9,897 nucleotides of DNA from QQUD01 sp039029915 (GCA_039029915.1 JBCCFD010000301.1:1-9897); one strand, 5' to 3'. Shown: positions 1 to 6,812, numbered from the stretch's first letter. Program-made: numbers and translations. The notes: generated from the sequence alone by a model not told the origin.

Positions 1-1
1 A

Positions 2-622
2 GCTCTTTCCCGAATGCCTGATGGTATCACATTTGAAGCGGCAACGGCCGTTCCCTTTGGCGCAACAACCGCCTTGGTTTTTCTACGTGACAAAGGACGT
101 ATTCAAAAAGGACAGCGTGTTCTAATTTATGGCGCATCGGGCAGCGTCGGCTCGGCAGCCGTTCAACTGGCAAAATCATTTGGTGCCCAAGTTACGGCCG
201 TTTGCAGCACCGAAAAGGTAGACAGGGTTAAATCAGTTGGGGCTGATGATGTCATTGATTACAAAAAAGGAGATTTTACAAAAGAAGCAACCTTAAAATA
301 TGATCTAATTTTTGACGCAGTCGGCAAAACCTCATTTGCGCAATGTCGCTCCATTTTGGCAAAAGATGGCACTTACATCACTTTGGCGCTTTCTCTGCCG
401 ATTATTTTTCAAACGGTATGGACAACCCTATTCGGAAAACAGCGGGTGATTGGGACTGTCGTGTCTGGGTCAGCGCAGGATATGCAACTTCTAAAAACCC
501 ACATCGAAGCAGGAAAGTTTAACCCAGTTGTTGATCGCGCTTATCCAATGACTCAAATTGCTGAGGCCCATCGATATGTTGATAACGGGCGGAAATGGGG
601 CAATGTTGTGGTCACCTTTTAA
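2..622 (+). CDS. Zinc-type/quinone oxidoreductase (MDR superfamily), C-terminal part, 5' end outside window
   Basis: This is the last 206 codons of an NAD(P)-dependent medium-chain dehydrogenase/reductase of the quinone oxidoreductase-like group. The frame is open to the window edge, so the true start lies upstream; the first ATG (14) is internal, because homologues of this family run to about 320 residues. What is seen: an AVPFGATTA segment before the cofactor domain, then the Rossmann nucleotide-binding loop YGASGSVGS with the following AVQLAK helix, the GADDVIDY segment, a FDAVGK strand-turn, and a C-terminal return to the catalytic domain ending in GRKWGNVVVTF. The family moves hydride between NAD(P)H and quinones, enones or alcohols in the cytoplasm; the substrate cannot be read from this half, and the N-terminal zinc or substrate residues are not visible. 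Two ACGGCCGT palindromes lie in it, both read as Thr-Ala-Val. The next gene starts 40 nt downstream on the same strand. Confidence 0.9.
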   Translation, partial: ALSRMPDGITFEAATAVPFGATTALVFLRDKGRIQKGQRVLIYGASGSVGSAAVQLAKSFGAQVTAVCSTEKVDRVKSVGADDVIDYKKGDFTKEATLKYDLIFDAVGKTSFAQCRSILAKDGTYITLALSLPIIFQTVWTTLFGKQRVIGTVVSGSAQDMQLLKTHIEAGKFNPVVDRAYPMTQIAEAHRYVDNGRKWGNVVVTF

Positions 623-662
623 TATGGTTTGGCACATTGGCAGGCTGTGGAATAATTAGCTT

Positions 663-1529
663 ATGAAAATTTTTGTTAATTCAGAAACGGCCGTTCTTAA
701 ATCTGTCATCCTCGGTTATCCCGACAACTTTTTACAAGTAGAACCTGAAATCATCAACGAAACGCAAAAAAAATATTATTTTGGGGAAAATAGCCCGACG
801 CCAGACAAAGTCACGGAACAGCTCAACAATTTCAAGGATGTGCTTGAAGAGCATGGTGTCACCGTTTTCCAGCCCCGTCCGCTTCCCTATCTGCCTGACC
901 AAATGATGACGCGCGATATTGGCCTCGTTATTGGTAGCACCTTCATAGTCACCACCATGGCCGCCGAAAGCCGCCGCTTGGAGTGGCGGGGCATTTCTCA
1001 GCTATTTGAACAGTTTCCAAAAGATTCAGAAATTATTTTTGCGCCTGAGGATATTGTCGTTGAAGGGGGAGATGTGGTCGTCGACAAAGGCAAAGTATTT
1101 GTAGGCATTGGTCAGCGCACCACGCTCAAGGGGGCAGCTTGGCTCATGCAATATTTGCCAGACTATGAGATCGTACCGGTCAATCTATCCAGCTTGGACG
1201 ATGGAGAAGATGTCCTTCATCTCGATTGCTCATTTCTACCCGTTGGCAATCATTTTGCCCTGATTTATCCAGACGGGTTAAGAGATTTACCGGCCGCTTT
1301 GCGGGAATCGTATGAGACCATTGAAGTCACCCAGGAAGAACAACAAAGCCTAGCCACCAATGTGCTGTCAATTTCCCCGGAAATTGTCGTTTCCAGACCG
1401 ACATCCATGCGGATCAATAAAATTTTACGAGATCGGGGGCTAGAGGTCATCGAAGTACCGTATACCGATCCACCAAAAACGGGTGGCTCTTTTAGATGCT
1501 GCACGCTCCCTCTACATCGGCAAACGTAA
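663..1529 (+). CDS. Amidinotransferase-fold hydrolase (arginine deiminase / dimethylarginine dimethylaminohydrolase-like)
   Basis: A 288-residue protein of the guanidino-modifying (pentein) superfamily. Motifs in order match the family's catalytic set: R84-D85 in MMTRDIGLVIG, E134-G-G-D137 in VVEGGDVVV, H186-L-D188 in VLHLDCSFLPVGN, and the nucleophile region GGSFRCCTLPL with C279 (or C280) as the likely attacking thiol. By analogy with arginine deiminase these correspond to the substrate-binding Asp, the Glu, the His-x-Asp pair and the catalytic Cys. Such enzymes hydrolyse or transfer from guanidinium compounds (arginine, methylarginines, related amidines) in the cytoplasm. At 288 residues it is nearer DDAH than classical arginine deiminase (about 400), so I do not assign the substrate. 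The ATG at 663 has only a weak upstream purine stretch (GTGGAAT) but fits the family N-terminus. It ends 12 nt from the convergent WD40 gene. One ACGGCCGT site near the start encodes T-A-V. Confidence 0.88.
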   Translation: MKIFVNSETAVLKSVILGYPDNFLQVEPEIINETQKKYYFGENSPTPDKVTEQLNNFKDVLEEHGVTVFQPRPLPYLPDQMMTRDIGLVIGSTFIVTTMAAESRRLEWRGISQLFEQFPKDSEIIFAPEDIVVEGGDVVVDKGKVFVGIGQRTTLKGAAWLMQYLPDYEIVPVNLSSLDDGEDVLHLDCSFLPVGNHFALIYPDGLRDLPAALRESYETIEVTQEEQQSLATNVLSISPEIVVSRPTSMRINKILRDRGLEVIEVPYTDPPKTGGSFRCCTLPLHRQT

Positions 1530-1541
1530 TTTGATGCGGTT

Positions 1542-2471
1542 TTATTCCGCTTCTAGATTAATCAAAAACAGACTGATAGCCCCTTGAGAATCGCCAACGG
1601 CCAGTTGGGTTCCTTCGCTGAGAATGCCGATCGTAGAGCCTGAAAATTGAGCTGTAAAAACAGGAACCCCTGTTTCAATTTCAAAAAGATTTAGCTCGGC
1701 ACCCACTGTCCACACCCCTAAACTGTCAGGGGTAAACACCATATCAAATATCGGCTGCCTCCCATCAATGGCAATCAAAAGCTCACCAGTTTCAACATCC
1801 CAAACATTCACAAATTGATCACTACTTGAGGTGGCTAAATAACGGCCGTTTGGCGAAAACCTCACTCGGGAAACAGGGCTGTCATGCGCCACAATCTCAT
1901 GTTTAATAAACCCAGTTTCATGCTCCCAAATAACGATTTTACCATTTTCCAAGCAATCATTTCGGGAACAAGAACCTCCTGCAACAAGGTTTCCATCAGG
2001 GGAAAATGCTAAATCAAGTGGAGGAGAGCCCAAAGGGGCTGAGAATGAATATTCAACCTCTTCATCATACGCCCAGAATAAAAAGACCTGTTCACCAGAC
2101 ACGGCCACAATCGATTCCCTAGGATCAAATTCAATCGTACTAGGAAGACGGTTATCAAAGCCTAAAGATAGTGATTGGATAATCTCGCCTGTAAATAAAT
2201 TTCGCAACACAAGCAGCTGCCGATTTTCTTCCTGTTCAATCGTGGCAAACGTCCGGCTATTTGCTGAAAATCCGGTGGCATATGCACCTTCTACCATTTG
2301 ATCAATTTGAAATTTAATCTCCTGTGTTTCTACATCCCAAACAATCACCTGATTAGCATAATCAACCGACGCCAGAAATCGACTATTTGAGGAGACTTTT
2401 ATTTCATCAAGCACGTCCCGATGCTCTTCTAAAGTACCAATCTGAATCAAAGCCGCAGTTTGATATGCCAA
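1542..2471 (-). CDS. WD40 beta-propeller, 3' part of a frameshifted lipoprotein gene
   Basis: This frame carries the propeller domain of a surface WD40 protein. About seven blades can be counted from their ends: VIVWDVETQEI, LLVLRNLFTGEI, VFLFWAYDEE, KIVIWEHETG, VNVWDVETGEL, LNLFEIETGV and ISLFLINLEAE, with typical SPDGN/SPNGRYLATSSSD inter-strand motifs. Seven blades suit a closed ring, which would act as a protein-binding scaffold. The ATG at 2471 is only the first Met of the open frame: the frame stays open without a start up to about 2606 and encodes a Pro/Thr-rich stretch (for example PTPLPTATP) that continues the linker of the upstream fragment 2447-2800. With one extra base in the C run (2542-2539, minus strand) the two fragments join into a 419-residue lipoprotein. 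Blade 5 contains an ACGGCCGT site read as N-G-R rather than T-A-V. The gene is last in the minus-strand cluster and converges on the amidinotransferase-fold gene. Confidence 0.85.
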   Translation of the reverse strand: MAYQTAALIQIGTLEEHRDVLDEIKVSSNSRFLASVDYANQVIVWDVETQEIKFQIDQMVEGAYATGFSANSRTFATIEQEENRQLLVLRNLFTGEIIQSLSLGFDNRLPSTIEFDPRESIVAVSGEQVFLFWAYDEEVEYSFSAPLGSPPLDLAFSPDGNLVAGGSCSRNDCLENGKIVIWEHETGFIKHEIVAHDSPVSRVRFSPNGRYLATSSSDQFVNVWDVETGELLIAIDGRQPIFDMVFTPDSLGVWTVGAELNLFEIETGVPVFTAQFSGSTIGILSEGTQLAVGDSQGAISLFLINLEAE

Positions 2472-2800
2472 CTGAAAATCTGTTTGGATGGGAGTCGCTG
2501 TTGGTAATGGGGTTGGCGATGAGGTCGGTGGTGGAGATGGGGTGGCGTTGAGGATGGTGGTATTGGAGTATTTGTGGCAAGCGGTGTATTTGTGAGCAAT
2601 GGAACATTAGTTGCGGTTGATGTTGCCTCAACAATACTAACCTGTTCTTGCGTTGGTTCTTGTGAAACAATTGTCGGTTGATCGATGGTTTCACCCCCAA
2701 TCGATGCCTCCTGACACCCTGAAAAAATAAAAATGCAAAATGTGCCAAGCAGTAAGATTAAGGTGGTGACTCTCCATTTCATCAGATGTTTATGATTCAA
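2447..2800 (-). CDS. Lipoprotein signal peptide and Thr/Pro linker, 5' part of the frameshifted WD40 gene
   Basis: The N-terminal piece of the WD40 lipoprotein. It has a short basic start, a hydrophobic core (LILLLGTFCIFIF), and a lipobox-like FSGC with the lipidated Cys at residue 29, followed by a Ser/Thr/Pro/Gln-rich spacer typical of a flexible tether (TNVPLLTNTPLATNTPIPPSSTPP). After that the frame turns into His/Arg/Gln-rich nonsense (HLHHRPHRQPHYQQ) while the neighbouring frame becomes Pro/Thr-rich, which places the frame change near 2540. The start is TTG at 2800: AGGGGGTGAAG (2815-2805 on the minus strand) sits just upstream at normal spacing, whereas the in-frame ATG at 2782 has no such site. 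The product would be exported and anchored to the membrane outer face. The gene follows the GT-C gene by 37 nt, so the two are probably co-transcribed. On its own this fragment would be a non-functional tethered tail. Confidence 0.75.
   Translation of the reverse strand: MNHKHLMKWRVTTLILLLGTFCIFIFSGCQEASIGGETIDQPTIVSQEPTQEQVSIVEATSTATNVPLLTNTPLATNTPIPPSSTPPHLHHRPHRQPHYQQRLPSKQIFSWHIKLRL
2539..2542 (-). other. Probable -1 frameshift site (short C run) in the WD40 lipoprotein gene
   Basis: On the minus strand the bases read CCACCCCATCT. The signal-peptide frame is T-P-P up to this run and becomes His/Arg-rich after it; the propeller frame from this run onward reads P-S-P-P-P-T-S-S-P-T-P. One additional C (five instead of four) joins both frames into continuous Pro/Thr linker with no stop from TTG 2800 to TAA 1542. 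The shift must lie between about 2606 (stop in the propeller frame) and 2447 (stop in the signal-peptide frame); composition points to this run. It could be a real mutation, a sequencing or assembly error, or, less likely, slippage. Confidence 0.7.
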
Positions 2801-2804
2801 CTAA

Positions 2805-2815
2805 CTTCACCCCCT
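2805..2815 (-). promoter_or_regulatory. Ribosome binding site deciding a TTG start for the WD40 lipoprotein
   Basis: AGGGGGTGAAG on the minus strand, four bases before TTG 2800. The alternative ATG at 2782 would be more than 20 bases away, so the TTG is preferred. The extra residues also give the signal peptide a basic N-terminus (Lys, His). Confidence 0.6.
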
Positions 2816-2837
2816 ATTGATGGATATTTGATCAAGC

Positions 2838-4895
2838 TTAATTGTTAACTGTATAAAATTCATACCCAAGGTCGACTTCGCTACTCATTGGGCTTAGATG
2901 ATTTTGAATGAGGGTTTGTAGGATCACATCCTGCTGCTGTGCGTTTAGCCGATCTTCTTCCAGAATAAATTCATAGCCATCTTGCCAAATCAAGACATGC
3001 GTCACGTCATCTTCTAACCAAGCCTGATGGATATTTTCAGCGTTCTCATGCAGGTAAACCAAATGGGGAAACTCATCTAATATTGAGTCAGGGCGGCAGT
3101 CGTGGTCACAGTAATAGCTTCGTGGCTCCCAAAGGAACTGGACAACGGCCGTTTCTGGCAGCATCTCATTCAATTCCACCATCGCAGCATGATGCGTCCC
3201 CAGATTCCGCGTCAAGAATTGGTCTCTTGTTTCTGTGCCCGTCAGATACGCCCAAGGCTGAACGGAAAGCCAGCCCCAAAACTGGGTCAACAGCAACATC
3301 GACAGCACAAAGCCCAAGGCTAAATTCATAAAGTTTCGCAGAGAAAATTGAGGATGGTCCCACTCCCGAATCGCTTCATACACCCACGCCATCGGTGGAA
3401 TCAAGGCGACCAAGCCGGGTAAGAAAAGACGCACTTGCCACAGCGCTTGCGAGTTAATCACCCCAGCCATCCAAACCAGATAATGAGCCAGCACAAAGAG
3501 CATTATGGGACGCATTGGTTTAAGCGGCCGTTTACCGACCTTAGCAAAAATATAGAACAGAATCAGCGGCAAAAAGCCTAGAAAAAACGCCCCAGCTAGC
3601 CCATCGCGGCTAGCATCCTGCAGAGCAAGCGTCATATCATACGGCAGTTTCAGCAGAGCAATGATATCGAATCCGATCCCTGTCCCCGGTTCAGAATAGG
3701 CCATCGAGCGAAACTCGTCCCAGAACTGCCCATCAAACAAGAAGGGATAGAACGGATTCCCTGTCAAAATACCATTTTTGATAAACCACGGCAGGGCCAC
3801 CAGCCACGCCACCACGCCATAAAGCACTACATTGGGCAATTGTTTACGCCAGTCACGCCGTGCTTGCCACAGCAGCATCAGCCCAATGAACAGGGGCGTC
3901 ATAAAGCTTGTATATTTCATACTCATGGCAAACCCAGCAAACAGCCCCGCCCAAATGAGCCAAAACCTTGCTTCGCTCTGTTGCCAGCGTAAAAATGCAT
4001 ACAGTGCGCCTACGCTGTAGAAGGCCAAGGCTAAATCATTGTAGGTCCAGGCGCCTAGGGTGAGCACCATGGGGGTGGCAAGCAAAAACAATACGGCCGT
4101 TCCGCCTTCCGACCCGCCCAAAATTTGGACCGTCATGCTGTAAACCAAGCCTGCGAGCAACGGGATAAACGTGAAATGAATCAACTGAGCCGCAATGTCG
4201 CCACGCAGCGCCATCCCCAGCAAAAAGTTCATTTGGAAAAGGGAGGGAAAGCTCAGATGGGGGATGTTGACGCCCCCATAAATACGCCCCGCGTCAAGGT
4301 AAAGCTTTGGCCCTTTAAGATGATAAAAAAGCCCGTCCCAGTTGGTGGGGGGTAGTAAAGCTAAAGTAAGTACAAAAAACAGCGCGACGGTTATGTAAAG
4401 CAAAGCCGGTCGTGCCAGCGTGCCTCGGGCTTGTCGCAGGGATAGCTTAGGCATCTGTTTTACGGCCGTTAGCGTCACCAGCGTCAACCCAATCGCCAGA
4501 ATCGATAATGCCAGCGTGTTTAACAGTCGCAGTCCCCCCATGAGCAATACAAGTAGTCCAATGGCCCCCACACCAGCCCCAATTGAGAAGAGGGCGTGTT
4601 CGAGCGGTGTCGTTTTGGGAGAAACGGCCGTTTTGCCCACAAAGCCCCAAATCACCGTACCCACGCCCAAAGCCACAAACAAAAACCAAACGCCAAACGC
4701 CAAATTAAAAAGCAGATCGGCTACGGCACCCAGCGAAAACCCAGCCGGTAAGAGGACAAACTCTGAAAGCTGTACCAACAGCAAAGGACTAAACGGCTTA
4801 TACACCACAAAATAGCTGGCAACGATAAAAAAGAACCAGAGGATAAAAACGGTGATGAGACCCCACTTGATGAGGTTATTTTGATTTTGAATCAT
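2838..4895 (-). CDS. GT-C type polytopic membrane glycosyltransferase (dolichyl/polyprenyl-phosphate-sugar dependent, ArnT/PMT-like)
   Basis: A 685-residue integral membrane protein with about 13 to 15 hydrophobic segments between residues 10 and 545 and a soluble, probably extracytoplasmic C-terminal domain (about 552-685). The first large outer loop carries N185-W-D187-G-L-F-Y191-H192-L, which fits the acidic DxxxYHL-type loop of GT-C enzymes where the catalytic Asp binds the polyprenyl-phosphate sugar. Further family-like features are the TYND (N286-D287) and MKYTS segments and the NGILTGNPFYPF loop. The tail has two nearby cysteines in SYYCDHDCRPD (596 and 600) that could form a disulfide outside the cell. 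Such proteins move a sugar from a lipid carrier to a glycan, lipid or protein; neither donor nor acceptor can be read here. The ATG at 4895 has no clear ribosome binding site, but the next residues lead directly into the first membrane segment. It is 95 nt after the GT87 gene and 37 nt before the WD40 lipoprotein. Four exact ACGGCCGT sites lie inside, all read as T-A-V. Confidence 0.85.
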   Translation of the reverse strand: MIQNQNNLIKWGLITVFILWFFFIVASYFVVYKPFSPLLLVQLSEFVLLPAGFSLGAVADLLFNLAFGVWFLFVALGVGTVIWGFVGKTAVSPKTTPLEHALFSIGAGVGAIGLLVLLMGGLRLLNTLALSILAIGLTLVTLTAVKQMPKLSLRQARGTLARPALLYITVALFFVLTLALLPPTNWDGLFYHLKGPKLYLDAGRIYGGVNIPHLSFPSLFQMNFLLGMALRGDIAAQLIHFTFIPLLAGLVYSMTVQILGGSEGGTAVLFLLATPMVLTLGAWTYNDLALAFYSVGALYAFLRWQQSEARFWLIWAGLFAGFAMSMKYTSFMTPLFIGLMLLWQARRDWRKQLPNVVLYGVVAWLVALPWFIKNGILTGNPFYPFLFDGQFWDEFRSMAYSEPGTGIGFDIIALLKLPYDMTLALQDASRDGLAGAFFLGFLPLILFYIFAKVGKRPLKPMRPIMLFVLAHYLVWMAGVINSQALWQVRLFLPGLVALIPPMAWVYEAIREWDHPQFSLRNFMNLALGFVLSMLLLTQFWGWLSVQPWAYLTGTETRDQFLTRNLGTHHAAMVELNEMLPETAVVQFLWEPRSYYCDHDCRPDSILDEFPHLVYLHENAENIHQAWLEDDVTHVLIWQDGYEFILEEDRLNAQQQDVILQTLIQNHLSPMSSEVDLGYEFYTVNN

Positions 4896-4906
4896 AAATT
4901 TTTAGA

Positions 4907-4957
4907 TAAACGGAAAAAAGTTGTTTGAAATAGATTCTGGTACAAGCTTTCCGTTTA
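4907..4957. repeat. Inverted repeat, 10-bp perfect arms, 31-nt loop, between the two glycosyltransferase genes
   Basis: Left arm TAAACGGAAA (4907-4916) and right arm TTTCCGTTTA (4948-4957) are exact reverse complements. Without the outer base pair the element is 49 nt (9+31+9), the same size and loop length as stem-loop A of the array at 6319-6367, and it has TTGAA at the same internal offset (18-22). On the minus-strand transcript it would lie in the leader of the GT-C gene. No U tract follows, so it is not a standard terminator. Confidence 0.6.
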
Positions 4958-4990
4958 CTCGGTGAAAACCAGCGGTGAGTCGATACTTTA

Positions 4991-6220
4991 TTAAGCTACT
5001 TTTAGGCTTTCATGTAAAAGTTTTTGACGAGCAAGAGTTAGCATGGCTAATAAACCAAAGGGCAGCGGCAGGAACATCATTGGGCTTTCGGAATCCCCAT
5101 CAATCAAGAGAATAAACAGTGCCCAAATCAGGATAAAGCTAACCCCATAAAAAAGAGTCACGCTAAAGTTTCCCCACTGCCATCGCTCCGAAATATATTT
5201 TAATCCCCAAAGCAGCGGCAGATATAGCATCACGTAGTTGGTCGTGGCTGTTTCCGGCACAACGAGGTTTGTGACCAAGAAAGTGATTGACATAATATAT
5301 AGAAACTGTTTTGATTGAACGGCCGTTTTTCCCAAATCTCGCCAAAGCCAACCCATCCACAGCAACAAACCAAGTCTAGCGATTATGTCAACACCAGCGC
5401 CGGCGCGATCACCCAGTGGCAAATAATAAGTGGTCAATATCTGAATCGGATTACCAATAACGGTATAGCCCGGATAGGCAAATACCTGTTCAACAAAGCT
5501 AACCAGCCATCTTGGCTCAAGCAAAAAGGAAAGTCCCGCTAACCCAGCCATCCAACCGATAAAACTGCCCAAAAAGCGCCACCGTTTTTGCCCGAAGCCC
5601 CATATAAGCAGCGCCGGAATGACCAAAAAGACCATCTGAGGTTTAAAGGTGGATAAGGCAAGCAAAGCCCCAGCCGTCAAATCCCGCTCATGCTTTAACA
5701 TGAGCAGGCACCCTATTAAGCAAACAAAAACAACGCCAGCAAATTGCCCAAGAATAATGGTGCGCGTGCTGCTGTAATAAATGATGGCCCACAAAAGCGT
5801 TACGGCCGTTAACCACAGCGGCATCTTCCATTCTAAAAACTGTACCCCCATCAAGACACCAGCCACTAGCGAAAACATCAGCACTACCAGCCAAACCGCC
5901 TGCACCCACGCATACGGCAAGCCAACCAGCGGCAAGAGTGGAAACACCACATAAAATGGATAAACAAACAGCACTTGGTCTTCATCCGGCTCCGCTAAAC
6001 GGCCGTACATATCTCGCTGAATTGCCTCCGTTGCTTCAACAGAGTAAGGATCAACCCCCTCTAACCAATAGAGCTGAGCCCCTCGCCAGCGAGGATACAA
6101 ATCATTCGCTCCCGGCACCCGCACCGTGAAAGAAAAATACGTACCAACAATCATCATAACGAACAGGATAACGAGCGCGATGGTGCTAAAAAAAATTTGG
6201 TTTTTGTTCATAGTTGTCAT
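4991..6220 (-). CDS. GT87 family (DUF2029) membrane glycosyltransferase
   Basis: A 409-residue polytopic membrane protein. After the first membrane helix (about 11-33) comes GANDLYPRWRGAQLYWLEG followed by VDPYS: D40 sits where GT87/PimE-type enzymes have their catalytic Asp, and the D-x-Y-x(3)-R/G-x-DPY pattern is the family hallmark. Then follow FVYPFYVVFPLLPL (the YPPF-like helix, 85-98), ILGQFAGV (157-164) and STFKPQ (190-195), the conserved KPQ turn before another helix. GT87 members such as mycobacterial PimE add mannose from polyprenyl-phosphate-mannose to glycolipids on the outer face of the membrane; the sugar and acceptor here are unknown. Two nearby starts are possible (6220 and 6211, M1 or M4); neither has a clear ribosome binding site, and I keep the longer. 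It is first of the three minus-strand genes and divergent from the amidase across 592 bp. Three ACGGCCGT sites lie inside, two as T-A-V and one as Y-G-R. Confidence 0.85.
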   Translation of the reverse strand: MTTMNKNQIFFSTIALVILFVMMIVGTYFSFTVRVPGANDLYPRWRGAQLYWLEGVDPYSVEATEAIQRDMYGRLAEPDEDQVLFVYPFYVVFPLLPLVGLPYAWVQAVWLVVLMFSLVAGVLMGVQFLEWKMPLWLTAVTLLWAIIYYSSTRTIILGQFAGVVFVCLIGCLLMLKHERDLTAGALLALSTFKPQMVFLVIPALLIWGFGQKRWRFLGSFIGWMAGLAGLSFLLEPRWLVSFVEQVFAYPGYTVIGNPIQILTTYYLPLGDRAGAGVDIIARLGLLLWMGWLWRDLGKTAVQSKQFLYIMSITFLVTNLVVPETATTNYVMLYLPLLWGLKYISERWQWGNFSVTLFYGVSFILIWALFILLIDGDSESPMMFLPLPFGLLAMLTLARQKLLHESLKVA

Positions 6221-6312
6221 TTAAGAAATTTCGCGACGCTAAGAACCCTTTTAAAACGGCTAGGTCAATAGCAGAGCATCCATCATTTCCATACATTATT
6301 TATGGTTGCTCA

Positions 6313-6536
6313 TTATGTGTTCCGAAGATTCTAAATTGAATACCACAGTAGATAAACGCTTCGGAACCTCGAGGAAACGAAGTTTATAGCCGTCGCTTTA
6401 TTCAAAACAGGAACTTCGTTTCACTTATGTGTTCCGAAGTTTCTAAATTGAATACCACGGTAGATAAAAGCTTCGGAACCTCGAGGAAACGAAGTTTATA
6501 ACCGTCGTTTTATTCAAAACAGGAACTTCGTTTCAC
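6313..6536. repeat. Tandem direct repeat, two copies of a 112-bp unit
   Basis: Copy 1 is 6313-6424 and copy 2 is 6425-6536. Aligned base by base they differ at only five positions (about 96% identical). The match stops abruptly on the left, and runs only three bases into a third copy on the right. 112 is not a multiple of three and neither strand codes across it, so it is not a protein repeat. Each unit contains two inverted repeats, described separately. Confidence 0.92.
6319..6534. repeat. Array of four 49-nt stem-loop elements in alternating orientation (A1, B1, A2, B2)
   Basis: A1 6319-6367 and A2 6431-6479 have arms GTTCCGAAG and CTTCGGAAC around a 31-nt loop. B1 6374-6422 and B2 6486-6534 have arms GAAACGAAGTT and AACTTCGTTTC around a 27-nt loop. 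All four are exactly 49 nt. The reverse complement of B aligns to A without gaps at 27 of 49 positions in copy 1 and 31 of 49 in copy 2, sharing TTGAATA at offset 18-24, so A and B are diverged inverted copies of one element. The A-to-B linker is CTCGAG (6 nt) and the B-to-A linker is 8 nt. The arrangement resembles alternating palindromic units (REP/BIME-like); no repeat-associated transposase is in the window. Confidence 0.8.
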
Positions 6537-6737
6537 TTAAGCATTATTACCCTACGAAATCTACAGTTCATCTTACATGATGTCCTAAAAAATAGAATAC
6601 ACCAACTTTCTAGGACCTTTCTCCTAATGAGCCAGAAATTCACTGTTTTTATACCGCTTGCGTTTTCTCACGCTGATAACATCATGCCTACGAGGGCTAA
6701 AGTAATTTTTTATTAAGCGTTTTGTATTGGAAGGGAG

Positions 6738-6771
6738 TCAATCACTTCACGTGTTGGGAAGCTGTGATTGA
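6738..6771 (+). promoter_or_regulatory. Stem-loop upstream of the amidase start
   Basis: TCAATCAC (6738-6745) and GTGATTGA (6764-6771) are perfect reverse complements; inside them TTC can pair with GAA next to a small bulge, and the loop centre holds CACGTG. It ends 41 nt before the amidase ATG, so it could be a 5' UTR hairpin or a dyad operator. There is no U tract. The role is inferred from position only. Confidence 0.45.
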
Positions 6772-6802
6772 TTCAACAATAAGCGTATCAATAAATTCTT
6801 TT

Positions 6803-6806
6803 GGAG
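6803..6806 (+). promoter_or_regulatory. Ribosome binding site fixing the amidase start at 6813
   Basis: GGAG lies six bases before ATG 6813. A longer frame could begin at TTG 6801, but that codon overlaps the ribosome binding site, and starting at 6813 gives a clean signal peptide with two early lysines. The ATG is therefore chosen. Confidence 0.8.
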
Positions 6807-6812
6807 TATTAT

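Larger units (their letters stand above)
6221..6812. other. Divergent intergenic region with repeat array and hairpins
   Basis: This 592-bp stretch between the GT87 operon (leaving leftward) and the amidase gene (leaving rightward) has no convincing reading frame. It holds the 2 x 112-bp tandem repeat (6313-6536), a weak hairpin GTCCTA (6582-6587) with TAGGAC (6611-6616), a short GCGT/ACGC hairpin near 6660-6673, and the stem-loop at 6738-6771 just before the amidase start. Promoters for both directions must lie here, but I could not pick -35/-10 pairs with confidence. It contains none of the ACGGCCGT sites found in the genes. Confidence 0.7.

Noticed and set aside
1530..1555. Bidirectional terminator between the convergent genes
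   Set aside because: Only a 4-bp GCGG/CCGC stem can be drawn, overlapping the WD40 stop, without a proper U tract on either strand.
2407..2748. 113-residue minus-strand frame overlapping the lipoprotein fragments
   Set aside because: It is the third frame through the linker; composition (His/Arg/Gln) is nonsense and no ribosome binding site precedes it.
4420..4815. 131-residue plus-strand reading frame
   Set aside because: It lies wholly inside the GT-C gene on the opposite strand; its composition is that of a shadow frame (Pro/Ser/Thr/Asn-rich, no start site).
6240..6262. TTGACC promoter for the GT87 operon (minus strand)
   Set aside because: TTGACC at 6268-6263 is a fair -35, but the hexamer at 17-bp spacing (TTCTTA) does not resemble a -10 box.
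6313..6536. CRISPR array
   Set aside because: The repeated arms alternate in orientation and the intervening segments are the same in both copies, unlike unique spacers between direct repeats. No cas genes are present.
6313..6536. Integron attC sites
   Set aside because: The arms start GTT and end AAC, but they read GTTCCGA, not the GTTRRRY core, and no cassette genes or integrase are present.
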